Source: CAZLPW01 sp964561495
GTDB lineage: Bacteria > Fidelibacterota > Marinisomatia > Marinisomatales > UBA1611
DNA: 64,000 bases
NCBI GenBank assembly: GCA_964561495.1
Contig: CAZLPW010000003.1
Location: forward strand, 14,779-78,778
Direction: 5' to 3'
Of this stretch, positions 43,369-51,793 are shown piece after piece (the first letter of the stretch is position 1; each line of letters opens with the position of its first letter). Under the pieces are notes generated by a model. It worked only from the letters and a program-made list of their open reading frames with translations. It had not been told where the DNA came from and ran no database searches. Both the position numbers and the translations under genes were made by a program.

Positions 43369-45210
43369 ATGAAAAAGAATAATATCTTAACAAAAAAATT
43401 ATTATCCATGATTAAACCTGAGTGGTTGTATGTCTCTGTTTCAATGGTTAATAGTATCTTTTTTGTTATTTTCAATAGTATCTCTATCTGGCTTACTGCT
43501 TCTCTGATAAATAATATTTTGACAGATTATGAAACATTGGTTTCAAATCACATGGCTCTTTCAAATAAAACTAATCTCAATATAAATGATAAGCTAAAAT
43601 ATTTTACTAATGAGTTTATAATTAGAGATTCAGCAACAGAAACATTAAAAGTTTTATGTATATCAATTATCATCATATTTATTGCCAAAAATATTTTTTT
43701 ATATTTTAAAAATTTTACTATGACCATTGTTCAGTTGCGTATTGTTACTTTATTAAGAAATAAATTATATGAACATCTACATCGCCTATCACTTTCCTTT
43801 TTTCACAATAAAAAATCAGGTGATCTAACATCAGTAATCATTCATGATGTAGGCAACATAAGAACAGCGATTGGTACGAGTTTTCACAAAATAATTGTTG
43901 AGCCTATAAATATTCTATCATTTGTAGTATTACTCTTTATTATAAGCTGGAAATTGTCTTTGGTTGCTCTTTTAATTTTGCCTTTTTCTCAATTTATAAT
44001 TGTGGCAATAGGCAAAAGTATCAGGAGAAAAGCAAGAAGGAATACTCGTCAGATAGGTGGGATACTTGGTATCATTGCTGATACACTTACTTCAATGCGA
44101 ATTGTAAAAGCATTTGTGATGGAAAACCATGAAGTAAATCGCTTTAAGAAAGAGTCATGGAAGTATTTTGATTTATTATTTAGATCTGCGAAGCTAAGAC
44201 ACCTATCATCTCCTTTAATTGAGTCTATAGGGGTATCAATTGCTGTGCTACTTTTATGGTTAGGAGGGAATGAAGTTTTTAAAGGGGATGGCATTACATC
44301 AGAAGATTTTTTAAGGTTTATATTTCTATTATTTGCAATGCTTGGTCCAATAAGGTCCTTAAGTAATGTTAATATTAATCTTCAAAATGGATTTGCTTCA
44401 GCAGAAAGGGTATTTGAAATTCTTGATTCAATCCCTGAAATCACCGATTCAAAAGATGCGATTCAGATAAATTCATTTGATAAAAAAATAAAATTTTCTG
44501 AAGTAGGTTTCACCTATAATAAAGAAAATAATTTTTCTTTGAAAAATCTTTCTTTCTCTATAAAAAGAGGTCAAGTAGTTGCACTTGTCGGTAAAAGTGG
44601 ATCAGGTAAGTCAACTATTGCAGATCTAATACCTCGGTTTTTTGAGGTCGAAAAAGGAAATATATTTTTTGATGGTATTGATATAAGAAAAATCAAGATT
44701 GATTCATTACGCAAGATGATGGGAATCGTTACTCAAGAAACTATATTACTAGATGATACCATCCAATATAATATATCTTACGGGACGGAAAATGTAGATC
44801 AGGAGGCTATTATTAAGGCTTCAGTTGCTGCAAATGCTTTGGACTTTATAAATGATCTTCCTCTTGGTTTTAATACTCTTATTGGTGAAAAAGGAGTTAA
44901 GCTATCAGGTGGACAAAGACAGAGAATAGCGATTGCACGTGCCATCTTAAAAAATCCACCATTTCTTATTTTAGACGAAGCTACCTCTTCATTAGATACC
45001 GAATCCGAAAAACTAGTTCAGGAGGCAATTGAAAATCTTATGAATGACAGAACAGTTTTAGTGGTTGCCCATAGATTGTCTACTATAAGAAATGCTGATA
45101 AGATTTTGATGGTTTCTAATGGAGAAATACTTGAATATGGTACCCATGATCAGTTGTTTCAATCTGGTGGAGAATATAAAAAACTCTATAATTTGCAATA
45201 CTCCAAATAA
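43369..45210 (+). CDS. ABC transporter, MsbA-like lipid/LPS exporter (fused TMD-NBD)
   Basis: A 613-residue half transporter: six membrane helices in the first ~330 residues, then the ATPase with Walker A G-K-S-G-S-G-K-S near 415, signature L-S-G-G-Q-R-Q-R near 515, Walker B L-I-L-D-E-A near 535, and H-loop V-A-H-R-L-S-T. The TMD motif L-S-F-F-H-N-K-K-S-G-D-L is usual for the MsbA class. It heads a block of glycan genes (TagB-like pair, GT9, nucleotidyltransferase), which suits export of lipid A-core or another glycolipid. Confidence 0.9.
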   Translation: MKKNNILTKKLLSMIKPEWLYVSVSMVNSIFFVIFNSISIWLTASLINNILTDYETLVSNHMALSNKTNLNINDKLKYFTNEFIIRDSATETLKVLCISIIIIFIAKNIFLYFKNFTMTIVQLRIVTLLRNKLYEHLHRLSLSFFHNKKSGDLTSVIIHDVGNIRTAIGTSFHKIIVEPINILSFVVLLFIISWKLSLVALLILPFSQFIIVAIGKSIRRKARRNTRQIGGILGIIADTLTSMRIVKAFVMENHEVNRFKKESWKYFDLLFRSAKLRHLSSPLIESIGVSIAVLLLWLGGNEVFKGDGITSEDFLRFIFLLFAMLGPIRSLSNVNINLQNGFASAERVFEILDSIPEITDSKDAIQINSFDKKIKFSEVGFTYNKENNFSLKNLSFSIKRGQVVALVGKSGSGKSTIADLIPRFFEVEKGNIFFDGIDIRKIKIDSLRKMMGIVTQETILLDDTIQYNISYGTENVDQEAIIKASVAANALDFINDLPLGFNTLIGEKGVKLSGGQRQRIAIARAILKNPPFLILDEATSSLDTESEKLVQEAIENLMNDRTVLVVAHRLSTIRNADKILMVSNGEILEYGTHDQLFQSGGEYKKLYNLQYSK

Positions 45211-45215
45211 ATAAA

Positions 45216-46337
45216 ATGGAAAAACCAATTTCTATTCTTTTTGATAGTTATCATTTATACCATTTACCACAATTCGAACCATTGATAGATCTTTTGTCGG
45301 ATGATAAACGTTTTAATATTTATCACTCTACATCTAGAGATATAAAAAACGTAGAATATGAACTTTGTTCAAAAATATTAAAGAAAAAACCAGGCTCATT
45401 TATTTTTTCAGATTCTGAAGAGATGCGGAAAAAATTAATAAGGGATTTAAATTTAGATGTTTTTATTTGTGGATGGTCTCGCTATAACTTAGAAGAGTTT
45501 GTAAATGATAAGACTCTAGTTGGTATGATTTATCATGGCATAGGGGTTAAACCATCATATTGGTTGGATAATAATGATCGTTTGGATCTACGATTTGTAG
45601 AAGGTGAATATCGAATGAATCAGCTTCGAGAGAATGGAATAAAAACTGATTTGACTTTAACGGGCTATATTAAGCTGGATCCTTTATTTAAAGAAGGGGG
45701 TATTAATGTAGATTCTTTAGTTAAAAAATTTGAGTTAGATCCAGATAAAAAAACTATTCTTTTTGCCCCTACCTTTTATCCAAGTTCAGCTGAAAAAATT
45801 GGTTTAAATCTAGGGGAGTATACTAAAGGATATAATCTTTTAATTAAGCCTCATCTTTGGACAGTATTTTTAAATAAATTTGGCCAGATTGATTTACGTC
45901 CTCAGAGAGAACTTTTCAGTGCCCTTGAACAAAAGTATAAGCATATTCACCTAATTAACCCAGAGCAATATAATATTACACCTTTTTATAAAATTTCTGA
46001 TTTACTGCTTACAGAGGCTAGTAGTACTATTTATGAAATGCTAGCGTTGGGAAAACCTGTGGTAATAAATAGGTTTTTAAAACTAAAGTTATCCCATCGC
46101 ATTTTCAAATATAGACTTTACAGAAAGAGATTAAACAAAGAAATGAGTAGAGATATATCTAAATTTTGTTTTGAAGTAGACCGTCCTAGCTCTATTCCAA
46201 AAACTATTGAGCGGGCATTTTCTGAAAATGAAAATTATAAAAAAGAGAGAAAAGAGTTTCAAGATAAAATGTTATATAAGCTTGATGGAATGGCATCAGA
46301 AAGAGCTCGCGATGCAATATTATCAAAACTGCCTTAG
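45216..46337 (+). CDS. TagB/TagF-like CDP-polyol phosphotransferase homologue (copy A)
   Basis: A 373-residue GT-B-like protein. M-I-Y-H-G-I-G near residue 108, L-T-G-Y-I-K-L-D near 150, I-L-F-A-P-T-F-Y-P-S-S near 185 and L-L-T-E-A-S-S-T near 265 are the motif set of CDP-glycerol:poly(glycerophosphate) glycerophosphotransferases. Those enzymes pass glycerol- or ribitol-phosphate from a CDP carrier to a glycan acceptor. It lies five bases after the exporter and is followed by a close paralogue. The exact donor is unknown. Confidence 0.75.
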   Translation: MEKPISILFDSYHLYHLPQFEPLIDLLSDDKRFNIYHSTSRDIKNVEYELCSKILKKKPGSFIFSDSEEMRKKLIRDLNLDVFICGWSRYNLEEFVNDKTLVGMIYHGIGVKPSYWLDNNDRLDLRFVEGEYRMNQLRENGIKTDLTLTGYIKLDPLFKEGGINVDSLVKKFELDPDKKTILFAPTFYPSSAEKIGLNLGEYTKGYNLLIKPHLWTVFLNKFGQIDLRPQRELFSALEQKYKHIHLINPEQYNITPFYKISDLLLTEASSTIYEMLALGKPVVINRFLKLKLSHRIFKYRLYRKRLNKEMSRDISKFCFEVDRPSSIPKTIERAFSENENYKKERKEFQDKMLYKLDGMASERARDAILSKLP

Positions 46338-46361
46338 GTGAGTCGACCTTAATTTATAACT

Positions 46362-47441
46362 GTGTCAAAAGTATTATTTGAAACCCATCATTTATATTAT
46401 TGGCCAAACTTTCTGCCAATAATCTTAGAAATGAAAAGCCGCCAGATCTATGATATATATGCGTCTATGCCTATCCGGAATTCAAAAATCGAATATGAAC
46501 AATTTTTAAAAGCATGTACAAATGCAGGTGTGAAAACTATTGAATCAGATAATGAAAGAAATAGGATTAATAAAATTATAAAAAATGAATTCTCTATTAT
46601 AATTATTGGTAATATTGGTCAGTTAAACCAGTTAGTAACTTCTGAAACACTAGTTGCTATGGTATATCATGGTATAGGTTTAAAAAATTCTTATTATACA
46701 GATATTAATGATAGAGTTAACCTAAGGTCTGTTGAGTCAGAATCTCGCTACCATGAATTAAAAAAAATGGGATATGACAATCTGGTTCTAACAGGATTTA
46801 CTAAATTAGATCCGTTATTTGACAAATCTAATTATGATATAGTTCAGCTAAAAAAAGAACTTGATCTTGATCCTAACAAAAAAACTATTTTATATGCTCC
46901 AAGCTTTTACCCGAGCTCTATCGAAAAACTGGTTCCTGAATTTATTTCGTTAAGTAAGGATTATAATATATTAATCAAATTACACAGCTTTAGTTGGCAA
47001 CAAAAGCGTTACCTCCATCAGAGTAAGCAATGTATTTGGGTTTCAGAAAAAAATGAGTCGATAAAACTATTGAAAAATGACTCTATAAATATTATTCCCT
47101 ATTACTTATTATCCGATCTTCTTATTAGCGATATTTCCTCAACAATTTTTGAATTTTTACCTTTGAATAAACCAATAATACAAGCGGAGTGTTTTAGTCT
47201 TAGATTAAAGCATAAAATATTTAATAATAGATTTTGGAAAAGATTAGATGTTGGCAGAATGATGGACGTCGATTTTGTTTATAAAATAGTTGATCCTTCT
47301 GACCTATATAGCAGAGTCCAATATTCATTAGAATATCCAGATGAAATGGAAATAAATAGACAAAATGCGTGTGAATATTATTTATATAAAAATGACGGGA
47401 AAGCATCTTTTAGATTAGTTAATGCTATAGAAGCGATATAA
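46362..47441 (+). CDS. TagB/TagF-like CDP-polyol phosphotransferase homologue (copy B)
   Basis: A 359-residue paralogue of the preceding protein, started by GTG. The same landmarks recur: M-V-Y-H-G-I-G near residue 107, L-T-G-F-T-K-L-D near 147, I-L-Y-A-P-S-F-Y-P-S-S near 185 and L-I-S-D-I-S-S-T near 262. The tandem arrangement suggests gene duplication with divergence, one enzyme perhaps priming and the other extending or acting on another position. Two bases lie between its stop and the GT9 gene. Confidence 0.75.
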   Translation: MSKVLFETHHLYYWPNFLPIILEMKSRQIYDIYASMPIRNSKIEYEQFLKACTNAGVKTIESDNERNRINKIIKNEFSIIIIGNIGQLNQLVTSETLVAMVYHGIGLKNSYYTDINDRVNLRSVESESRYHELKKMGYDNLVLTGFTKLDPLFDKSNYDIVQLKKELDLDPNKKTILYAPSFYPSSIEKLVPEFISLSKDYNILIKLHSFSWQQKRYLHQSKQCIWVSEKNESIKLLKNDSINIIPYYLLSDLLISDISSTIFEFLPLNKPIIQAECFSLRLKHKIFNNRFWKRLDVGRMMDVDFVYKIVDPSDLYSRVQYSLEYPDEMEINRQNACEYYLYKNDGKASFRLVNAIEAI

Positions 47442-47442
47442 A

Positions 47443-48423
47443 ATGAAAATTGGTGTATATAGTCCTAACTGGATTGGTGATGCAATTATGGCACTTCCAT
47501 TTATAAGTGAATTGAAAGATCAAAATCCAAATGCTGAAATAAATGTAATTTGTAAAGAATGGGTTTCTGGAGTTTATGAAAAAAATCCTGCAATAGACGA
47601 ATTAATTACTATCAAAAAATGTTCAATAAATAATATTGTTGGGACTTTTAAAACTGGTTGGCGTTTAAAACTAAGGAACTATGATCAGTTTTTCACTCTA
47701 ACGGATTCTTTCAGAAGTGCTTTAGTCTTATGGATATCAGGATCTAAAAAACGAGTTGGATATAAGGCCCAAATGAGGTCCTTTTTATTAACAAAATCCT
47801 TTTACCATCCGAAAAAAAGAATTCATCGTTCTAAAAAATTTTTAAAAATGTTGAGATCTGGACAAAATATAATTTTAGATCCGAATATTTATATTTCAGA
47901 AAAAGAAAAAATTTGGGCTAAAGATGAAATGAAAAGGCTTAAGCTTAAAGAACCAGTTGCTATATTTCCCTTTAGCATTGCAAAAAACAGGTCAATATCA
48001 AATAATATAATAAAAAAATGGATAAAGAATTCAAAAAGTGATTATCTAATATTTGGATCTAAGAATGATTCTATAAAAGGAGATTCCTTAATAAATCAAT
48101 GTCAAAATAATTCAATAAAATCTATTTGTGGGAAGTATTCTTTAAGAGAGTCAATTTTACTTATATCGTTATGTCATTATAGCCTGGCAGCTGATAGTGG
48201 CTTAGGTCATATATCAGCTGCTTTAGGAGTACCCACAATTTCATTTTTTGGAGCTGGATATCCAGATAAAACAGGGCCACTAGGTAAAAGCACATTTATT
48301 ATTAAACATTGCAGCCCATGCAGAGGAGATGACTGTAAAAATATCAACAATAAAATTTCATGCATAAAAGAAATTTCAAAATCCGAAATAGAATTATATG
48401 TTAGTAGCCTTTTAAAGCTGTAA
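47443..48423 (+). CDS. Glycosyltransferase family 9, heptosyltransferase-like (WaaF/WaaC type)
   Basis: A 326-residue GT-B enzyme. It begins with V-Y-S-P-N-W-I-G-D-A-I-M-A-L-P-F, the GT9 signature, and has D-S-G-L-G-H-I-S-A-A-L-G near residue 253 with F-F-G-A and a Cys-rich C-S-P-C-R tail region. The family adds L-glycero-D-manno-heptose or similar to the LPS inner core. Its position after an MsbA-like exporter suits LPS core assembly. Confidence 0.9.
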   Translation: MKIGVYSPNWIGDAIMALPFISELKDQNPNAEINVICKEWVSGVYEKNPAIDELITIKKCSINNIVGTFKTGWRLKLRNYDQFFTLTDSFRSALVLWISGSKKRVGYKAQMRSFLLTKSFYHPKKRIHRSKKFLKMLRSGQNIILDPNIYISEKEKIWAKDEMKRLKLKEPVAIFPFSIAKNRSISNNIIKKWIKNSKSDYLIFGSKNDSIKGDSLINQCQNNSIKSICGKYSLRESILLISLCHYSLAADSGLGHISAALGVPTISFFGAGYPDKTGPLGKSTFIIKHCSPCRGDDCKNINNKISCIKEISKSEIELYVSSLLKL

Positions 48424-48435
48424 TTTTATTTTACT

Positions 48436-49155
48436 ATGAAAGCATTTATTTTAGCTGCTGGTGTGTCAAGAAGGCTTTATCCTCATACATATAATATCCC
48501 AAAATGTCTTCTGGAAGTTGGTGGTAAGCCGATTATTCATTATCAGCTTGAGGCCTTAGATAAATTATCTGTATCAAATGTAACTATGATAGTTGGGTAT
48601 CACAGGGAAATGCTTATGAAGCACGTTACCGATAATTTTCCTAGCTTGAATTTTGATTTTATCATAAACAATCATTTTTTTGAAACTAATACAGCTTATT
48701 CAGCATTTCTTGCATACGAAAAGCTAATTTTAGATGATTACCTTTTTATGAATGCAGACGTTGTTTATGAAGAAAAAATGTTATTTGAATTAGTTCAATC
48801 AGCATATAGTTCAGTACTGGCTGTAGATATTAAAGAGTGTGGCAGAGAAGAAGTGAAAGTTATTGATGGTGGAGATAATAAAATTTCTGCAATTGGAAAA
48901 GAATTAATTGAATCGCATTGCCTTGGAGAGTTTATCGGCGTTGCAAAATTATCAAAAGATTTTACCCGTTTATTCTCAGACTCATTGAAAAAATTAATTG
49001 ATGCAGGGGGGATGAATGATTATTTTGAAGCGGCGATACAACCAATTCTAGATAAAATAGATGTCAATTATTTAGATGTGTCTTCGTATTCATGTATGGA
49101 AATTGATTTTATTGAAGACCTTGATCAAGCAAGAGGAATATTTAAGTTAAATTAA
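48436..49155 (+). CDS. LicC-like sugar-phosphate/choline-phosphate nucleotidyltransferase
   Basis: A 239-residue single-domain nucleotidyltransferase: F-I-L-A-A-G-V-S-R-R-L near residue 4, I-P-K-C-L-L-E-V-G-G near 22, N-A-D-V-V near 102, and E-I-D-F-I-E-D-L-D at the end. The short C-K-C-L form and Asp-metal site resemble LicC-type phosphocholine cytidylyltransferases and relatives. A CDP-linked product would match the two TagB-like transferases just upstream, though this pairing is inferred, and a GDP or UDP sugar remains possible. Confidence 0.78.
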   Translation: MKAFILAAGVSRRLYPHTYNIPKCLLEVGGKPIIHYQLEALDKLSVSNVTMIVGYHREMLMKHVTDNFPSLNFDFIINNHFFETNTAYSAFLAYEKLILDDYLFMNADVVYEEKMLFELVQSAYSSVLAVDIKECGREEVKVIDGGDNKISAIGKELIESHCLGEFIGVAKLSKDFTRLFSDSLKKLIDAGGMNDYFEAAIQPILDKIDVNYLDVSSYSCMEIDFIEDLDQARGIFKLN

Positions 49156-49217
49156 AATTGATGTGTCCAAATTTTTGCTTGTTTAAATATAGATTAGATT
49201 AATAATATGATATATAG

Positions 49218-50447
49218 ATGGCAATAATTAGACCCTTTAGAGGGTACCTACCTGTACCTGATCAAGCTAAAGAGATTTCTTCTCCCCCATATGATGTGCT
49301 TTCATCAGAAGAAGCTCGAGAAATTGTAAAATCAAATCCTAAATCTTTTTTAAGAATTATAAAACCTGAAATAGAGTTTGATAATATTAATAATGTTAGT
49401 ATTAAAAGGATTCACGAAGTTGCAAGAAAAAATTTAGATGAGCTTATTGAGAATAAAAAGTTTTTGCGAGATAATAAACCATGTCTTTACTTATATCAAA
49501 TTTCTATGGGCCAGCATACTCAAACAGGCGTCGTTTCAGAAGTATCGGTTCAAGAATATGATAATGGATTGATTAAAAAACATGAACATACTAGACCAGA
49601 AAAAGAAAATGATCGAACTAAGCATATTGAAATTACAAATGCAAATACGGGGCCAGTGTTTTTGACCTTTAAAAATGATGGGAATTTCAAAAATCTTATA
49701 AAAAATGTTACTGAAATGAGGCCATATATTAGTTTTAAAGCGGATGATTCTACCATTCACAGCATATGGAAATTGAAATCTAATTTAATAATTAATAATA
49801 TTGTAAATTATTTTAAGCCAATTAGGAATTTGTATATAGCAGATGGCCACCATAGAGCGGCCGCTGCCTCTCGAGTTAAAAAAATAAAGCAAGATTTGAA
49901 TTCAATACATTCTGGGCAAGAATCATATAATTTCTTTTTATCAGTAATATTTCCTCATGATCAAATTCAAATTCTAGGTTATAATCGTTTGGTATATCCA
50001 AGGCCCATTGATCAAGAAAATATAATGGATTTGATTAGTATAAATTTTAAAATTTCAGAATTATCTAAAGGTAGGCAGCCAGACTCTAGAAATTCAATTG
50101 TAATGTATTACTCTGGAAGTTGGTATGATTTAAAATTTAAAGAGAAATTACCCTCAAATTATTTTGTATCAACTTTAAGTGCTTCTATACTTCAAAACTA
50201 TTTATTAAAACCTTTTTTTAATATTGAAGACCCAAGGACATCAGATAAGCTTGAGTTTATTGGAGGAACAAGAGGCTTAAAGGAGCTTGAAAATATGTGC
50301 TCAAAAAAAATGATTGCTTTTGTGATGTACCCCGTTAAAATCGATGATCTTTTCATAGTTGCAGACGCAGGGCAAGTAATGCCTCCTAAATCTACCTGGT
50401 TTGAACCAAAACTAAGATCAGGTGTAGTCGTTCGTTTATTGGATTAA
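49218..50447 (+). CDS. DUF1015-family protein
   Basis: A 409-residue soluble protein with the family N-terminus I-R-P-F-R-G-Y, S-S-P-P-Y-D-V-L-S near residue 22, H-E-H-T near 118, and A-D-G-H-H-R-A-A-A near 210, the His motif of DUF1015. The family is broadly conserved in bacteria and has sometimes been linked by neighbourhood to serine synthesis; the biochemical role is not known. It stands alone between the LPS block and citrate synthase. Confidence 0.9.
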   Translation: MAIIRPFRGYLPVPDQAKEISSPPYDVLSSEEAREIVKSNPKSFLRIIKPEIEFDNINNVSIKRIHEVARKNLDELIENKKFLRDNKPCLYLYQISMGQHTQTGVVSEVSVQEYDNGLIKKHEHTRPEKENDRTKHIEITNANTGPVFLTFKNDGNFKNLIKNVTEMRPYISFKADDSTIHSIWKLKSNLIINNIVNYFKPIRNLYIADGHHRAAAASRVKKIKQDLNSIHSGQESYNFFLSVIFPHDQIQILGYNRLVYPRPIDQENIMDLISINFKISELSKGRQPDSRNSIVMYYSGSWYDLKFKEKLPSNYFVSTLSASILQNYLLKPFFNIEDPRTSDKLEFIGGTRGLKELENMCSKKMIAFVMYPVKIDDLFIVADAGQVMPPKSTWFEPKLRSGVVVRLLD

Positions 50448-50521
50448 TTCTATAGAATTTCCCTTGATTAGGTTTGGTTAATGTAAATTTAGTGGTTGCT
50501 AATTATAATCAGGACTAGCAT

Positions 50522-51793
50522 ATGGATATGTTAAAAGAGATACTCGCAGGTCAAATACCAGTTTCCCAGAAAAGGATTAGAGATCTTATTGCTCAAAAGG
50601 GAGAAAATGAAATAAGCAAAGTTAATGTAGCGCAAGCCTATTCTGGACTTAGAGGAATTAAGGCTTTTGTTTGTGACACTTCAGCAGTAGATCCAGATAA
50701 GGGTCTCATAATTAGAGGGATGCCTTTGTTAGATATAAAACATATCTTGCCAGAAGAAGTTTTCTATCTTTTAATTGCAGGAAGACTTCCGACAGAAGTA
50801 GAACTAGCAGATTTAAAAAGTGAGTTTTCTATGCACCTTGAGGTCCCAAAGTATGTTTGGGATATATTAGAAAAATTTCCAGAGGATTCTCATCCGATGA
50901 CGATGTTTAACTCTGGTATTCTTGCTATGCAGAGAGATAGTGTTTTCCGAAAAAAATATGATGATGGAATGCCAAAAACCGAGTACTGGGAGGCGCTATT
51001 AGAAGATGGAATAAAGCTTTTAGCAAAATTGCCTAGTCTAGGAGCAGGGATTTATCGAATGCGTTTTAAAAAAGGTGATAGAATTTTTCCAAATAAGGAT
51101 CTCGATTGGGCTGGAAATTTTGTGCATATGACGGGTATACCTGACCCAACAGGTGATTTTCATAAGCTTATGCGTCTTTATTTAATGTTGCATTGTGATC
51201 ATGAGGGGGGGAATGTAAGTGCTTTTGCAGCTCATACTGTATCTTCCGCATTATCAGATCCTTATTATTCTGTTTCTGCTGGATTAAATGGCTTAGCTGG
51301 TCCACTTCATGGACTTGCAAATCAAGAGTGCTTAAAATTTGTACTTGGTATTAGAGATGAGTTTAATGGCTCTCCAAATAAAGAAGAATTGAAAGAGTAT
51401 TGTTGGAATAGGCTCAATACTGGAAGAGTTATACCTGGATATGGTCATGCTGTTCTTCGTTGCCCAGATCCTAGATTCACGGCTTTTATTAATTTTGGAG
51501 AAACCCATATACATGGTGATGAAGTTTTTGAAATTGTTACTAATCTATTTGAAATTGTTCCTAAAGTGCTTTTGGAGCATGGTAAAGCAAAAAATCCATG
51601 GCCCAATGTTGATGCTGCATCAGGTTCTCTACTTTATTATTACGGTTTAAAAGAGTTTAATTACTATACCGTTCTGTTCAGTATTTCCAGAGCAATGGGT
51701 ATGATTGCGCAAATGGTTTGGGAGCGTGCACTTGGAATCCCTATAACAAGACCAAAGTCAGTGACGACCGAATGGATAGAAAAAAATTCTTAA
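50522..51793 (+). CDS. gltA: Citrate synthase, eukaryotic/mitochondrial-type
   Basis: A 423-residue protein with catalytic His in L-N-G-L-A-G-P-L-H-G-L near residue 255, second His in I-P-G-Y-G-H-A near 310, and Asp in N-V-D-A-A-S-G near 365. The N-terminal part (G-L-R-G-I-K-A-F and R-G-M-P) resembles mitochondrial-type synthases rather than the hexameric GltA of Gammaproteobacteria. It condenses oxaloacetate and acetyl-CoA. Its last 22 bases overlap the start of the secreted M14 peptidase gene. Confidence 0.94.
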   Translation: MDMLKEILAGQIPVSQKRIRDLIAQKGENEISKVNVAQAYSGLRGIKAFVCDTSAVDPDKGLIIRGMPLLDIKHILPEEVFYLLIAGRLPTEVELADLKSEFSMHLEVPKYVWDILEKFPEDSHPMTMFNSGILAMQRDSVFRKKYDDGMPKTEYWEALLEDGIKLLAKLPSLGAGIYRMRFKKGDRIFPNKDLDWAGNFVHMTGIPDPTGDFHKLMRLYLMLHCDHEGGNVSAFAAHTVSSALSDPYYSVSAGLNGLAGPLHGLANQECLKFVLGIRDEFNGSPNKEELKEYCWNRLNTGRVIPGYGHAVLRCPDPRFTAFINFGETHIHGDEVFEIVTNLFEIVPKVLLEHGKAKNPWPNVDAASGSLLYYYGLKEFNYYTVLFSISRAMGMIAQMVWERALGIPITRPKSVTTEWIEKNS

